A DNA stretch of 64,000 nucleotides from Hypericum androsaemum. Taxonomy: Eukaryota > Streptophyta > Magnoliopsida > Malpighiales > Hypericaceae. The number at the start of each line of letters is the position of its first letter. The stretch's first letter is position 1. The translations under genes were made by a program, and so were the position numbers. Where the stretch lies: contig OZ023181.1 in NCBI GenBank assembly GCA_963995505.1, positions 1,339,487 through 1,403,486 of the forward strand. Reading direction: 5' to 3'. The notes beneath the pieces were generated by a model, which had not been told where the DNA came from, searched no databases, and worked only from the letters and a program-made list of their open reading frames with translations. Positions 48,028-60,042 of the stretch are shown piece after piece.

Positions 48028-50926
48028 TGGTACATGTTGTTGTTGTTGATGTCAAAAAAAAAAGCTACATATTGTTGACTGATGTGAGTCACGTGACAGT
48101 AAACAGCTGGAAATGTACTCTTTTACTGCTGATGACTTGCTGGAACCTTGTACTTGCAAATTTGAATGCAACCAGTAAATTCAAAGCTGTAAAGATAGAA
48201 AACTATTTGGGAAGAGTGGAAAATAATCATTACTAACCCTTTGGGAAGAATGGAAAATAGAAAATAAATAAAATAGAGGGGAAAATGAGAAAGAAAAGAC
48301 TTTTCGTTTGTTTGGGTTGAGCGGAAAAATTGGTATATAGGAGGAAAATATTTTCTCTTTAATTCAACAAATGATTATTTTTTAATTGGAGAGAAAATAG
48401 GAGGAAATATAAACTTACAAAATATGCAAAACAAATCACAGCATTATTCTTAATTATCTTGAAATTATGCATATGTTAATTGAATAATTTGTTTATCTTA
48501 ATAATATCTTTTGTTCAGATTATTTTTATCTTGAATTTGAATGATGGATTTTTTGTCATTCTCTGTCCCTCATTTTATGTTCTTTCCAAATAATGAAGAG
48601 CAAATTGGATATTGATGTTTCAGGCCATATACAAGGCATGCCAAGATAAAAATATTTATTTTTGTACATCTCTCTCACCAAAACTAGGTGTGTTTGTGTT
48701 TCAGATTTTTTGAAAAGGGAACCTTGGTGGAAAACTGTATGAATTTTACCATTTAACTCGGTCACTTGGATCAATTCAACGTGCAACATAGTGTATAACA
48801 TAACAATTAAAAGAGATTTGATTGAAACGATAAGAGAATTGAATTTATTTAAAAATTTTAAATAATGGGCGAACACGCTTTTATTTTAGGGCTTGACATT
48901 GTAATATTAATTATTTTTTAAACATAACACTTAAAAGAGCAAAGGCACGTGGAAAATAACGGGCAAGATTTATGCAACTCATAGAATGAACAAGGGGAAC
49001 GGTTATAAATTGGACAAACCGAGGAGAAAAAATAAGGAAGCATTATTTGGAATTCTTTCAGAAAGATCATATTCATAGGAAATGAAAATGGCAATCCTGA
49101 CGAGATCTTCTCACAGTATTGGACGTGGCAATTATTGATAACATCTAGGATGCCTTGGCCACGGAATCAGTTATGGTCGTTTCTTTAATTTGCTTTACTA
49201 AATATATCAATGTTTTAGCAACGGGGAGAGTTGGTCGATTAACATTCATTTAAGAAAAATTATGATTAAGTTTCAAAATATATTATTAGAGAGTCACTCT
49301 GTTAGATAATAATCTACAGTACTTGACTCTTAATAAAAAATTTACATAAAATATATATATCAATGTGTTGATATTGGAGGAGACCAAGTAGGTAAATTGA
49401 TTTAGTGATTTTTAAGTTATCAAAAAAATTAAAAATTCTGTTAAAAGTGTATAAACTTCTGCCTAATTTTAACTTAAATTAATTAGTCTAAATATTATTC
49501 TATTACCATGTAATTTCAAACCTAAAAATTTTATTTTTAAGCTGCAGAAGTATAGTGCATAGTGTCCCTCATGAGTCTCAGATATTGCCACGTTGCATTT
49601 CCCTACACGCGCAAAATTATTATCAGTCTTGTGAGTCTCCCTCACCAATCTCAACCGTTTTAAATTGAGTAGAGATAACATAAAAATTATTTCCACTGAA
49701 ATTTTTTTCTAAATCGCTGCCCCTTTGTCCTACAGTGGCTTCTCGTCGTTTTGGGAATCGGTGGTGTAGGTGGGCAATTTAAAGAGTCAGACTTTTCTTC
49801 TTTTGTGAAAAAATTAAAACTCCAGAGCAGACACTTTTTGTGGACATGGTTTTAGAGAGATTTCAAAAAATAAGGAGAAATACAAAATATTATAAGGAGA
49901 GTGCTACATGATTAGAGTTAGTATTAGACTCTAAATATCGAAAACTTCATCGAAAAAACCTCATACATATATACTAACTGATTATTCATCAATTTCATAT
50001 ACCGATTACTATAATTTTAAACTGTTATTTTGCTTATTTTTTTGTTTATAATCTCAGCACTTGATTTGCAGGGTCGACTAATACATGTTCGAATTAAAAA
50101 AAACTTTTAAAAAATAGTAAAATTTTTCTAATAAATATTTATTCTAATGACTCGAACTTGAGAGTTATTTAAGTTGCTTTCACCTCTTGATCTAATAGAT
50201 TGTTGGCTTTTGTTTTTATGTTGTAGTGTCAAAGAAGCGAGACAAGTAATTGAACCCCAAAATGGTAGTCCATGCCATAGATAGCAAAGGCAATCAATGA
50301 TTATGTCCGAGACTGAGAGGCGACGGATTTGCTTAGGAATCTACGGCAACCAACCTGGAAGGTGCAAGAAATGGCAACGAGCTAGGTAGACAATTATCAG
50401 GTGGCCACTCTTTTGGGGTCCATACCATACTTACCTGTTTATTTGTTGCCTGTAAAAATAATTAAAATTTTATTACAAGCAATTCCATTCACCCAGTTCC
50501 GCTTCACAAATTCGGTATATATACCAACTAGCCGGAGGGGACAAAAGTCCATTATTCCTCTGATAACGAGCTAACCATGTAAAATGCGTCGAATTTGGGA
50601 GATACCATCCGTCCAAATCCTGTTAACTTGCTAATTGTTTGATACGATCTGATATTCGAATATCTGCTCAATCAATAAAATTATATTTGAGTTGATTATG
50701 ATCTTCAATAGTAAAATATTCTCAACAAATATCTAGCATTATTATATTTTGAACGTCTCAGACTTAAAATTTATTAGTTAAACTATAACATTAATTAATT
50801 TTATAAAGTATTTGTTGGTTCTTGATTTCTTACATAAATAAGCGTTTATAGTACTTTGATGGGCCGGTATAGTATATCTATAATTCTTGTTAACGAGGAA
50901 GGACTCTATAAAACAGCCAGAAGGCA
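48028..50926. other. AT-rich intergenic DNA
   Basis: No gene I can support. A 106-codon open frame on the minus strand at 48556-48876 has no recognisable domain. A possible micro-insertion with diverged flanks (TACATGTTGTTG / TACATATTGTTG) lies at about 48044-48065. Confidence 0.45.
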
Positions 50927-51108
50927 CGGAACAGGGATGGGGATTACATAAAAATCATTCTCATTGTATAGACTAAATATGGGCCTTTAGATTTGATCAA
51001 ATTCTTTTTTTACAGATCTGGTGGTGAGAATCTGTTGAGGACTAAATGAGTTTTTATATAATCCTACAAAAATTTCCCGCCGCTCCCCTTCTCTCCCCTC
51101 CCCCCTCT

Positions 51109-51554
51109 TTGAAAGCCCATTCATACTGTTTGTGTAGCTCCTCCTCCTCCTCGGGGGTGAAGTCGCACTCGACGACGAATAACCGCCGCACGTACTCGAC
51201 AACTCCGGTTCTTGATCCTGTCCGCGATGGTCTCGATCAGCATCTCTAGAAGCGCCGACGCGTTCAGGTAGTTGGCCGCCATGATCAGATAAGACAGCTC
51301 CTGGTTTTTGAGCGGATCCACGAACCGGGCGTCGCGTCCTCTGTGGGCTCCTCCTCTGCGGACTCCTCCTCCTCGCAGTAATTGAGGATGAATCGGAGCT
51401 CCCACGATGTGACGTTGGGGACGGGGATCTTGTCGTCCGTCAGATCCTCCATTAGGCCCTTGACCCAGCCGAGTTTCTTCGCAACCGTCTTGTTCACCAA
51501 GAAATCCTCCCCATCCCCCGACGTTAGAGTTATTCTCTCCTTCTCTCCTTCCAT
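51109..51554 (-). pseudogene. Captured SKP1-like fragment
   Basis: From ATG at 51554 the minus strand encodes a BTB/POZ-like SKP1 N-terminus: ERITLTSGDGEDFLVNKTVA, then DDKIPVPNVTSWELRFILNY followed by C. After a frame change the segment QELSYLIMAANYLNASALLE appears, and after another the C-terminal F-box-binding end DFTPEEEEELHKQYEWAF. SKP1 joins cullin 1 to F-box proteins in SCF ubiquitin ligases. Here at least two frameshifts break the reading frame, and an acidic repeat EEEESAEEEP replaces the usual linker. The donor may have been a divergent ASK-type gene. It lies inside a mobile element and is GC-rich. Confidence 0.85.
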
Positions 51555-51654
51555 CGTCTCGTCTCGTCTCGCTTCGCTTCGCTCTCCCTTTTTTTTTTCT
51601 TTTTCTCCCTCTGGCTCGCTTCGCAGTGGGGCCTTCCATCGTCTTTTTCTTTTT

Positions 51655-52045
51655 CTATGATACCAATATTCGAGAAGAATGAAACCAATACATTCAAATG
51701 GTATACCTTTTCACTTATAATGAGATACCAATATTGGAGAAAATGAAAACAATACCACAGTGGAATGAAACCAATATCATAGTAGAATAAAACCAATATC
51801 CGAGAAGATGGAAACCAATATCATAGTAGAATGAAACCAATAGCATAGAAGATGGAAACCAATATCATAGTAGAATGAAACCAATAGCATAGAAGATGGA
51901 AACCAATATCATAGTAGAATGAAACCAATATCATAGAAGATGGAAACTAATATCATAGAAAATAGAAACCAATATCATAGTAGAATGAAACCAATAGCAT
52001 AGAAGATGGAAACCAATATCCGAGAAAATGGAAACCAGTATTCCC
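51655..52045 (-). repeat. Minisatellite of ATGAAACCAATATCATAGTAGA units
   Basis: About 17 units of 22-23 bp, reverse complement of the array at 36785-37200, with AAGATGGAAACC and TAGAATGAAACC variants alternating. Confidence 0.92.
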
Positions 52046-52167
52046 ATACTTGTATTGTTTTGCTGATATTTTTTTTAATTATTTTAATTCTTGTATTTCT
52101 AATATTACCCCTATCTCTTTCAGTGGGGATTACTCATGTCCCCACTGAATTTGAACCCCCGGAACAG

Positions 52168-53934
52168 TACTCGGGAGACGAAGAAAATTTATAAGATGCT
52201 CGGACTCGATCACTATTTGATATATTCGATAAATAAGGTTATAATTTATTGTTTGATATACAAACTTGATTTTTTATTTTATTAATTCTTAAATAGAAGT
52301 ACGGTACAATAGTTCTTAAATAAAAATGTAAATGAACGGCCCAAGTTCCCAGAAGACAATATTTCTACGGTCATTGATGAAAAATATCAAGCGGTCCCCC
52401 TACAATAAATTAGCTGTGAATGGCAGGAGAGTAGCCGCAACATTTTTGGACTTATCACGGCATCCCTGTAACCGCAGGAAAATTTCCCCTAGTTTACCTG
52501 TTTCCATTATTCGTAACGGTAAAAAACCGATTTAATTTCTGGAAACCGGTGAATTTACAATTTCCATAAATGCTTCATTATAACGGTTAAAACCCAATTA
52601 ACAGAAAATTTTATGGTGGTCAAAACATGTCCACTCAAAATTTTAAATCGATATTTTCTATAAAATAAATTATAGGTAATTGTAAAGTCCACTCATTGTA
52701 TATATTGGGATATGAATTTATAATGAGATTATAATATATTTTTCTGCGAATGAACCACCTTAATTAGATAAATGGTAAATTTCAACAACAATTTTAGGTA
52801 ATTGTCAACTTTAGTACCTTTAATTTGACCAACTAGCACACCACTATTTTCTGTTAGTAAATGTTTGATTGAGTGATGGAGATTTTTTTAGTTAATAACA
52901 TTTCACTATTTGAAAATTTTTTTGAAAAAAATATTCCAAATATAATTAGAAAAATAATTATAAATTTTTAGAGACAAATTAGAAAAAAGTAAAAACTCAT
53001 CTCCCACTATCGTAATTTTTTTCGTATGAAATTGTTTTCTGATTTATTTTTAAAATTGAAATTTATTAAGATAGAAATATTTTATCCAAAAATTTATGAA
53101 AATAATGGGATGTCCAATAGAGAAATAATAGTGTACAAGTCAATTAAACCATAATTTTACCCAATTTTTAATTCCCTCTTTTGTTTTACCCACACATTTT
53201 TATCGATGTGAATGTGACAAATTCTTAAGACAGACTGCATTAAAAGGTATCACAAGTGCACCAGCCAAACATCTTGTAAATAACCACATTGGGATGTATC
53301 ATATCCGACAATATTTTACCTTGCAGTGGACAAACATGCCCTTATAGCCCACCAAGTTGTCCAGCCTCCTTATGACAAAAACCTATAATGACTTAATAAA
53401 AGCATGTCCTGATACGGGGCTAAGTGTACGAATGCGACTTAGGACCAACGAAGAAGGCAACTTAACCCAAAGCAGCATTAAAATTCTGAATTCGACACGT
53501 CCTTTTCTACTAGATCCTGCCCAATATGTTTTGCCAGGGACTACAGGCTTTACAGCCAACACTATATAATTATATACGTTGGGATGTAAAATACAAAGAA
53601 AGTCTATCGAGATGAATTTGATGCAAGTGATACTAGACTTTTTTTAACAATTAGGTTTTTATATATTTCCAATAGAATTAGAATGAGCAAAAGTATTGGG
53701 ATATATAAAATGTCTCGTCCAAAAAACTTCTATGATAACATTCCGTCTATGACCCATTGTCAAATATTAGATGCCTAATTTTAAAGCAGATTTCTCCTAA
53801 GTTTACTCCCGCCGTGACTTTCCTATTCAGGCCGCGATAATTTCTCTAATGATGGTCTCGATCTTTCCATTTTATTTCACCTGGAGACATCTTGTCAAAT
53901 AATGTAAAGAAAATATCTTCAAAGGGGGTTCAAA
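52168..53934. other. AT-rich intergenic DNA
   Basis: No recognised gene, RNA or repeat. Confidence 0.45.
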
Positions 53935-54330
53935 TTCAGTGGGGGCATGGGTAATCCCCACTGAAAGGGACATGGGCAATATTGGAAATATAATAATTAA
54001 AATAATTAAAAAAATATCAGCAATAAATACAAGTATGAGAATATTGGTTTATATTTTTTCGGATATTTGTTTCCATCTTCTATGCTATTGGTTTCATTCT
54101 ACTATGATATTGGTTTCATTCTACTATGATATTGTTTTCCATCTTCTATGTTATTGGTTTCATCCTACTATGATATTGGTTTCATTCCACCGTGATATTG
54201 GTTTTCATCTTCTCCAATATTGGTATACCATTATAAGTAAAAATATATACCATTTGAATGTATTGGTTTCATTCTTCTCGAATATTGGTATCATTCTACT
54301 CTAATATTGGTATCATTCATCTATGAATTT
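53935..54330 (+). mobile_element. Truncated member of the CCAATATCA-array family
   Basis: Starts with the hairpin CAGTGGGGGCATGG / CCCCACTG, then AATATTGGAAATATA and the array (54035-54330), closely matching the members at 36700 and 52159 (reverse). It stops within the array; no cargo or right end follows. Confidence 0.8.
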
Positions 54331-55357
54331 TTGCTAGAATTTTAAGCACTAAGTTCAAACAACAACCAAACACCAACATAAAGTCCCAATCTTTAAATAC
54401 AAAATCATCAGAACCACATGAAATCGACCAATCCAGCAATAATCAAAGTCGAAACAGCGTATGGGTCATTTCTTTCGGACCAAATAATCAACGAAAAAGC
54501 TGGCGAAAAAAATCCGAAAAAAACTAAATAAAGACATTTGAATTATATTAAATAAACCAAATATTTTACATAAATTACAAAGTGCGAAAAAATAATTTCC
54601 TGTATAAGTCATTTGAATGTTCGATTCTGAATAAATCTTTGCTCGTTGATATGACAACAAACACTATAAGAAAAGCATAGAGTTGCTAGCCAAATCTAAG
54701 TGGGATTTTTCTGGCCTTATGTAGCAGCACAGCACTTGTTACATGGGGACAGTAATAGGTGGGTCATGCTGATATTTGAGACTCCAGGTAATTTAATTCC
54801 ATGGGTCCCTAAGTCATATGCTTGGCATGATTTTCATGCGGAACTTTGAATTTAATGGACTCACCACTTGCAGGCGCTTTCATCGAGATTACTGCAACCT
54901 AATCGATCGGTCGATCGATTTTTTATGTGGATACGCTCGTTTCCAGTTATTTATAGCCACGGGAAAGTCACCTTAATATAGCTTCTTAGATAGATACATG
55001 ACGATGATTCCGATTAATCTGTGGAAAATTTCATCGGCTGAAATGGTCGACCTAAGTTGTATAGACATATTTTGGAGAGAAAAAAAATCTCATATTGTGC
55101 TCGTGTATTTTATGGTCAATTTTTTTAATATTACTTGCGATCCATATATCTATTAGACCAGCTAATAAAAAATTAAGTCATGTCGAACTTTGAGAAATTA
55201 TAAAGTTTTTCAAATAAATATTTAATAATATTGTGTTTTCAAATAGTTTGAACCGATAAATTCTTAGTTACTCCATGATAATTTTCCCAAACAGGCACTA
55301 GATCCAAAATAATACGTTTATTAATAGAATTTAGAATATCTCATGTAGGATCAGGTA
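54331..55357. other. AT-rich intergenic DNA
   Basis: No feature recognised. Confidence 0.4.
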
Positions 55358-55365
55358 ATTAGTGG

Positions 55366-55676
55366 TGGCATTGGATTGAGTGCAAAGTGAACGGCCATTT
55401 CAGACTGTTTGGACTGAAGGACTCTTAATAGTATGTTTTGGTTCTCACAATGGCATGCCCCGATTACAACACTGACATGTCCAGTTATTGATAATGGTCT
55501 ACATGCTACGACAATAACATATCTAGTTATCGATCATGGCATGTTGATGCTCCCTTGTCGCGCGCAAACTTTTTTTATTTTTGTCTATGTGTAACTTTTT
55601 TTTTACAAAAATACTCCTACGTGTCTTTCAATCCAAATATTTCAGAATGGACCTATTCCGGACCCAATCCAAACCC
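55366..55676. mobile_element. hAT-like MITE, copy 2 (311 bp)
   Basis: Perfect 8-bp duplication ATTAGTGG (55358-55365 and 55677-55684). Inverted ends TTGGATTGAGTGC (left) and TTGGATTGGGTCC (right, minus strand). Same family as 17127-17384. This copy has an extra segment of about 40 bp that repeats CATATCTAGTTATCGAT-type sequence. Confidence 0.82.
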
Positions 55677-55684
55677 ATTAGTGG

Positions 55685-56776
55685 AATTCTGTTAGGAAGC
55701 ACCATGAGTATTACTTCTTCCGAAGGTATGATAAAGAGATTAATTGGATCATAGCGATTCTATATATCCGGAGTATATCAGCCACTCGGGTAGTATTAAA
55801 TCATCCGCGATCTCAAGTGTCTGTCTCGGGATTTCGCGAAGCTATATTATTTTGTTCTCCAGATATAAGTTCAAGTTCCTGTGAATGTGCTATATTTTCT
55901 ACTAAAAAGAGGGCTTGCGAGGATTTTCCATGATGTCATTTATTTTAAAATTATTCTCAACTAAACACATTTAATTATAAAATTATAATTATTTGCGTGT
56001 GCTATTTTTTATATTCCATGGAGCTTAATTTTACATCTGAGTTGGACAATATTCAAATTTAGATTAACGTCTATTCCCAAAGGGAAAAAAGTTCCAACAT
56101 CTTTTATATGCATAGATATAATATCTATAACAATCTCAATTATATTCAATTTGACCGGAACCAACTTGCACACTGTCATAATCATTCTCCCACAAAAGTC
56201 TTATAATTTCCATGTCATCCTCTGCGGGTAACATACTCAATTTCTTTACAATTTGCTTTTCTCCTCATACAATTTATTAACCGTACATTAAATAGGGACA
56301 ACAATTTGATCCTTGACACCTCGTTTTCCATGGGGCCATGCAAAATTAGGTTTTCGCAACTTGTTGACACAGGAAACTCCAAATCTAATCAAGATTCACC
56401 GGGAAAAAGGAAATTCTCAGAGGATCTTCTTAGTTATTCTACTTCATATCGTGGCCGTACACGTCATTTTTTTAGAAGGAGCGTACACGTCATATCAGAT
56501 AACGGTTTCTTGCACCACTTGCTGATGAGCGGGCCCCAGGTCCCCACCCAGCGTCCAGCTCACCCATCACTCGCCTGTGGTTGTGGTCTCCACTTTTTCG
56601 ATTTGGTCGGGATTTCCCTGTTTTCGGATAAAAGCAGCAAACGTCCAAAGGACCTTCCAATTAAAGGCCTTGGCCCATTGGGACGAATGAGCTTTATTTT
56701 ATTGGTCAACGGCCCAATGGGTGAAACAGAGGTATTTATGTTGGTTAAACTCCACCTTACTAGTTCCTAAAAAAAA
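55685..56776. other. Intergenic DNA with promoter-like motifs
   Basis: A 154-codon frame at 56306-56770 shows no known domain. Two GGCCCA-type motifs (56670-56720) resemble plant site II elements, but no gene follows. The micro-insertion at 56468 lies here. Confidence 0.4.
56468..56481 (-). mobile_element. 14-bp micro-insertion flanked by 12-bp perfect repeats
   Basis: TTTTTTAGAAGGAG lies between two copies of CGTACACGTCAT (56456-56467 and 56482-56493). On the minus strand it reads CTCCTTCTAAAAAA. Confidence 0.72.
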
Positions 56777-57267
56777 GATAATTATTCTAAGGTCCTTGGC
56801 GAAGCCCCAGTCCTCGGAGTCCGGCATCAACTCCGCCAATGCTGCCAAGAAGTCGTCCCCCCAAAGGTTGACAGTCACGAATCCCCGCCCGTCCTCCCCG
56901 TATATGGAGAAGAAATGGTGGAGGCATTTCTGGATTCGAGGTCGAAGCCGAAGTCCAGAGCTAGGTTTAGGAACCGCTCACTCTCCGCCTCCATTCTCTC
57001 TCTCTCTCTCCTTGGCGGTTGAAGATTTGATTTGTTGAAAATGAGTTTTGTTTTTGTTTGGTTTAATTTGGTTGAATAGTTTAGTGAGAGAAGAAGAAGT
57101 TAGGGAAGAAGATGATCAAGAAGATTTTTTTGTCTTTCTATAAAATATTATTAAATAAATTATATTGACCTCTGATGTCAACCAGGGACCTGAGAGGTGT
57201 ATTATTTCAAATTAGAAAGACCAAGAAAGGTTATTGAAAACAGTAAGGACTAAAAGAGGATTTGCTC
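56777..57267. mobile_element. Decayed Mutator-like element related to 40071-41030
   Basis: The right side read on the minus strand (CTCTTTTAGTCCTTACTG, TTTGAAATAATAC, CAGGTCCCTGGTTGACATCA) follows the TIR of the 40071 element. The left end is shorter (AAGGTCCTTGGC). A GC-rich segment at 56800-57000 may be captured; minus-strand FVTVNLWGDDFLAALAELMP is open there, but I do not recognise the family. Confidence 0.55.
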
Positions 57268-58487
57268 AAACTCTAGTGATATCTGCTAAACCAAGTGATA
57301 TCTGCTAATATTAGTTACTTGAGTTACTATGTGTGTCATGCAACATCATTAGTTGTATCCTTGTTTCATTCCACATCACTAGTTTTATTCGCATGGCATA
57401 ACATTGGCCCGATTTGGACACTGTCAATATTCTCTCGATCCAGATTTGAATCAAAATTCTACCGAGTTTATCCGTCTTTCTCTCAAAATCAGTGAGGTGA
57501 CCCGACACATGGATAAAATTAGGGATGTAGCGTGACATGCAGATAAAATTAATGATATGACATGACACGCATGATACTTTAAGTGATTTGGATTAGCAGT
57601 ATCACTTGGTTGTTACTAAGATAAAATCACTATTACTTAGTCAGAAAATTTAAAATTACAAAATAGTGATGTGTCAAAATTCGATATCACTTATTTAACC
57701 CTAATTATTCTCCGGTGGGATAGGCCTAGTACACCGCAGACTGATGTCATCATGGGGTGGACAACCATCATTACTATGAGAAAGATATATATACAACTCC
57801 CCAAAAAAAAGAAAGATATATATACACAGTTATTTCTCCACCAATATAATGTCAACCTATTTGTTGTATGCTGCCCTTAGTTACCTTTCCAAAACAGTTC
57901 CCAGCGTGCGTTAGTTTGAGTATGCCAGCATCAAAGAATACTACCGTTTAAAAAATAATCAAAGTAAAAGTGATTGTGACACTTGGCCAGATGGCACATG
58001 GCATAGTGATGATTCGAGGGCAAGTTCAAATTTCAATTCCTAATAAAGTATAATAGATGATATATAAATTTACTTCTCAAAAAAAGAAAATGTGATTGTT
58101 TGAGCACGAAGCTCACATTACCACTAATTGTTTATGGTCAAATGTGTAATAAAATAGATTCAATTTTATTTGGACATGAAAATTAAGTGTGAAACGCGGC
58201 CTCCCATTTCATTTCATGCAATGTATTAAAACCTATGCCCAATTCGTGACGGGAAACCTTGCAAACCTTGAAATATTCTTCGTTTGTGGGGCATATATTG
58301 GAATTTAATACCACATATGCCACAGAAGAGAGAAACGAATGGCATTTCATCTCCATAAATACAATGTGTGCGTGATGTTTTAACGATTGAGATTCTAGAA
58401 TTTCATCGAGGCAATTGTCAGAGACATTAATTTCGTCCAGTGAATTGGAATGCCGGAGAGGGTACGTGCAAAGGATTTTGGATTAAA
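57268..58487. other. AT-rich intergenic DNA
   Basis: No gene. Includes the micro-insertion at 57796. Confidence 0.45.
57796..57810 (+). mobile_element. 15-bp micro-insertion flanked by 16-bp perfect repeats
   Basis: ACTCCCCAAAAAAAA sits between two copies of GAAAGATATATATACA (57780-57795 and 57811-57826). Confidence 0.75.
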
Positions 58488-58606
58488 CGGAGATAACATA
58501 AAAGTCGTCCTTAGATACAATCATAAAAAACCATATCTATAGGTATAATTACTTGATCCATTTTAATGGGGATAAATCTTATCCCCACTAAATCCAACCC
58601 TTCCAA
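58488..58606. mobile_element. Mini-element with the terminal hairpin of the array family
   Basis: Left GGAGATAACATAAAAGTCGT resembles the left end at 50935. The right end is a hairpin GGGGATAAATCTTATCCCC followed by ACTAAATCCAACCC. No array or cargo remains, so it may be a deletion derivative of about 119 bp. Confidence 0.5.
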
Positions 58607-58892
58607 AGATAAGCAACTTCCGAGACTTGGGGAATAAGCAGAGTAAAGAAAACGAAAGTGGCCAATATATATAGTAGAATAATCTGAGAGAGTGGCAATT
58701 GACACTATCTCGGCCACTCTGATTTAATGAGGTCCATTAATACGAGCATAGAAATAGTTTGTGGGCAGGGAAGCAAGCAGGCGCGTGGACTTTTTTTATA
58801 TTTTAATTGAAGCATTTTATATACATAGACGTTTTACCCAAAAGATCGTTAACTCCAGTGATGGATGTCGTACCCAATTAGGTTCATTCGCT

Positions 58893-58909
58893 TCTCACCA
58901 AAAAAATTA
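58893..58909 (+). mobile_element. 17-bp micro-insertion flanked by 17-bp perfect repeats
   Basis: TCTCACCAAAAAAATTA lies between two copies of AATTAGGTTCATTCGCT (58876-58892 and 58910-58926). Confidence 0.8.
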
Positions 58910-59138
58910 AATTAGGTTCATTCGCTGGAGTGAACCTAAGTTTACGATTTCCTAATTTCTAACTAGCTACTAATGACGAAAAAAATGCATCACGCCTCAT
59001 AAAGACGAAAAAGTATTTTCCAGCGCAAGAAAAAAACTACATTCACGCCACTAATACTAATGGATCGTGTGCATCTATCTAACAAACATTTTTTTATTAA
59101 TTACTGGATCAATTGGTCTCACAATGCAACAAACAATT

Positions 59139-59154
59139 TTGGACTTATAGATTG
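59139..59154 (-). terminator. 3'-end formation box of the U2 snRNA gene
   Basis: On the minus strand CAATCTATAAGTCCAA fits the plant snRNA 3' box CA(N)3-10AGTNNAA, placed immediately after the RNA 3' end. Confidence 0.7.
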
Positions 59155-59156
59155 GA

Positions 59157-59349
59157 GGGTACGCAAGGCCCGTGCAGTGGTGCAAGGCATGGGCGACGCT
59201 CGAGAGGCCCAGTAGCAAGCAACTGTGGTGGCTCCTCCCCTTTAAAAAATTAATTTAATATCGAGTGGGCCGATGGCCCACATATCAGATATTAAACTGA
59301 TAAGAACAGATACTACACTTGATCTTAGCCAAAAGGCCGAGAAAGGTAT
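59157..59349 (-). ncRNA. U2: U2 spliceosomal snRNA
   Basis: The minus strand begins ATACCTTTCTCGGCCTTTTG and contains GATCAAGTGTAGTATCTG, whose GTAGTA pairs with the intron branch site. Stem-loop II follows, then the Sm-site region AATTTTTTA, and the RNA ends with the loop IV sequence and GCCTTGCGTACCC. Length 193 nt, as in plants. I see no interruption compared with the remembered plant U2 consensus. Upstream element, TATA-like motif and 3' box are in place, so the copy looks functional. Confidence 0.96.
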
Positions 59350-59414
59350 GATTTGAACGGGAGACATGGGCTTCTATTTGTACCAGGAAGTCTCATCCTT
59401 CTCCCATCAGTAAC

Positions 59415-59425
59415 CGATGTGGGAT
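59415..59425 (-). promoter_or_regulatory. Upstream sequence element (USE) of the U2 gene
   Basis: Minus strand ATCCCACATCG matches the plant snRNA USE RTCCCACATCG, 66-76 bp before the RNA start. A TATA-like AAATAGAA lies at about -30. Confidence 0.9.
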
Positions 59426-60042
59426 GGGCTCTGTTTTAGTGGTACACAGGATTACCATATTTAAGGTACCTCACGCAATATACATACGTACTTGTAAAAC
59501 TCGTGAAGGATCTGGTACAAAACATGAAAATCGTGAAGGAGATAACCTTTGTTGATTAAACAAATTCGCCCACTATCCAAACTGGAAGAAATAGTGTGTT
59601 AAAATATTATGCGGTGATGAATAAGTGAAAATTTTGAATTGGCAGCAATCTTATGTAATATTATGTAACAATCAAAAAATCTCGAGTACAAGTACCGTAG
59701 AATAGGAAACTGAAATTTTACTTGTTCCCATTAATAGAGATAAGACATTGTGACAAAGTTCTCAGATATGATTACTAACGGAAGCTAAGAAGCAATTTGT
59801 ACAATTTCATATAATAGCTGTCCGCCCTTAACTTGATGGCAATGTACATTAATCAGCAATCCAAGGAAAGAATGTAGATGGTTTCGTTCCCAGAGAAGTA
59901 ATATTTACACGTCTTCCATGGAAGAAGGGAATCACACACCGCACAAAAAACAGCGGGAAAGAATGAGAATCACACTGCTACTGCTGCAGAAGCCTCTTGA
60001 TGATACAGCAAGGGTGCTCGCGGATTATAATGTCATCGATCG
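59426..60042. other. Intergenic DNA between the U2 gene and the 3' end of the DUF7054 gene
   Basis: No gene recognised. The right part is probably the 3' untranslated region of the minus-strand gene. Confidence 0.45.

Larger units (their letters stand above)
50935..52159 (-). mobile_element. CCAATATCA-array family element carrying an SKP1-like fragment
   Basis: Flanked by the direct repeat CGGAACAG (50927-50934 and 52160-52167), 8 bp or 9 bp with one mismatch. The right end is a hairpin: CAGTGGGGATTACTC then GTCCCCACTG. The left end (GGGGATTACATAAAAATCATTC, AATATGGGCCTTTAGATTTG) matches the right end of the 36700-38035 element in reverse. The array is at 51655-52045 and the cargo at 51109-51554, both reading 5' to 3' on the minus strand. 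Confidence 0.82.

Noticed and set aside
48556..48876. 106-codon minus-strand frame
   Set aside because: No domain or exon structure that I can support; kept only as a remark on the intergenic stretch.
56306..56770. 154-codon frame upstream of a decayed MULE
   Set aside because: No recognised domain; starts in AT-rich DNA and runs across a micro-insertion and promoter-like motifs.
57001..57015. CT microsatellites near 57001, 47610 and 61289 as promoters of new genes
   Set aside because: Those at 57001 and 47610 lie in transposon cargo; only the one at 61289 adjoins a supported gene.
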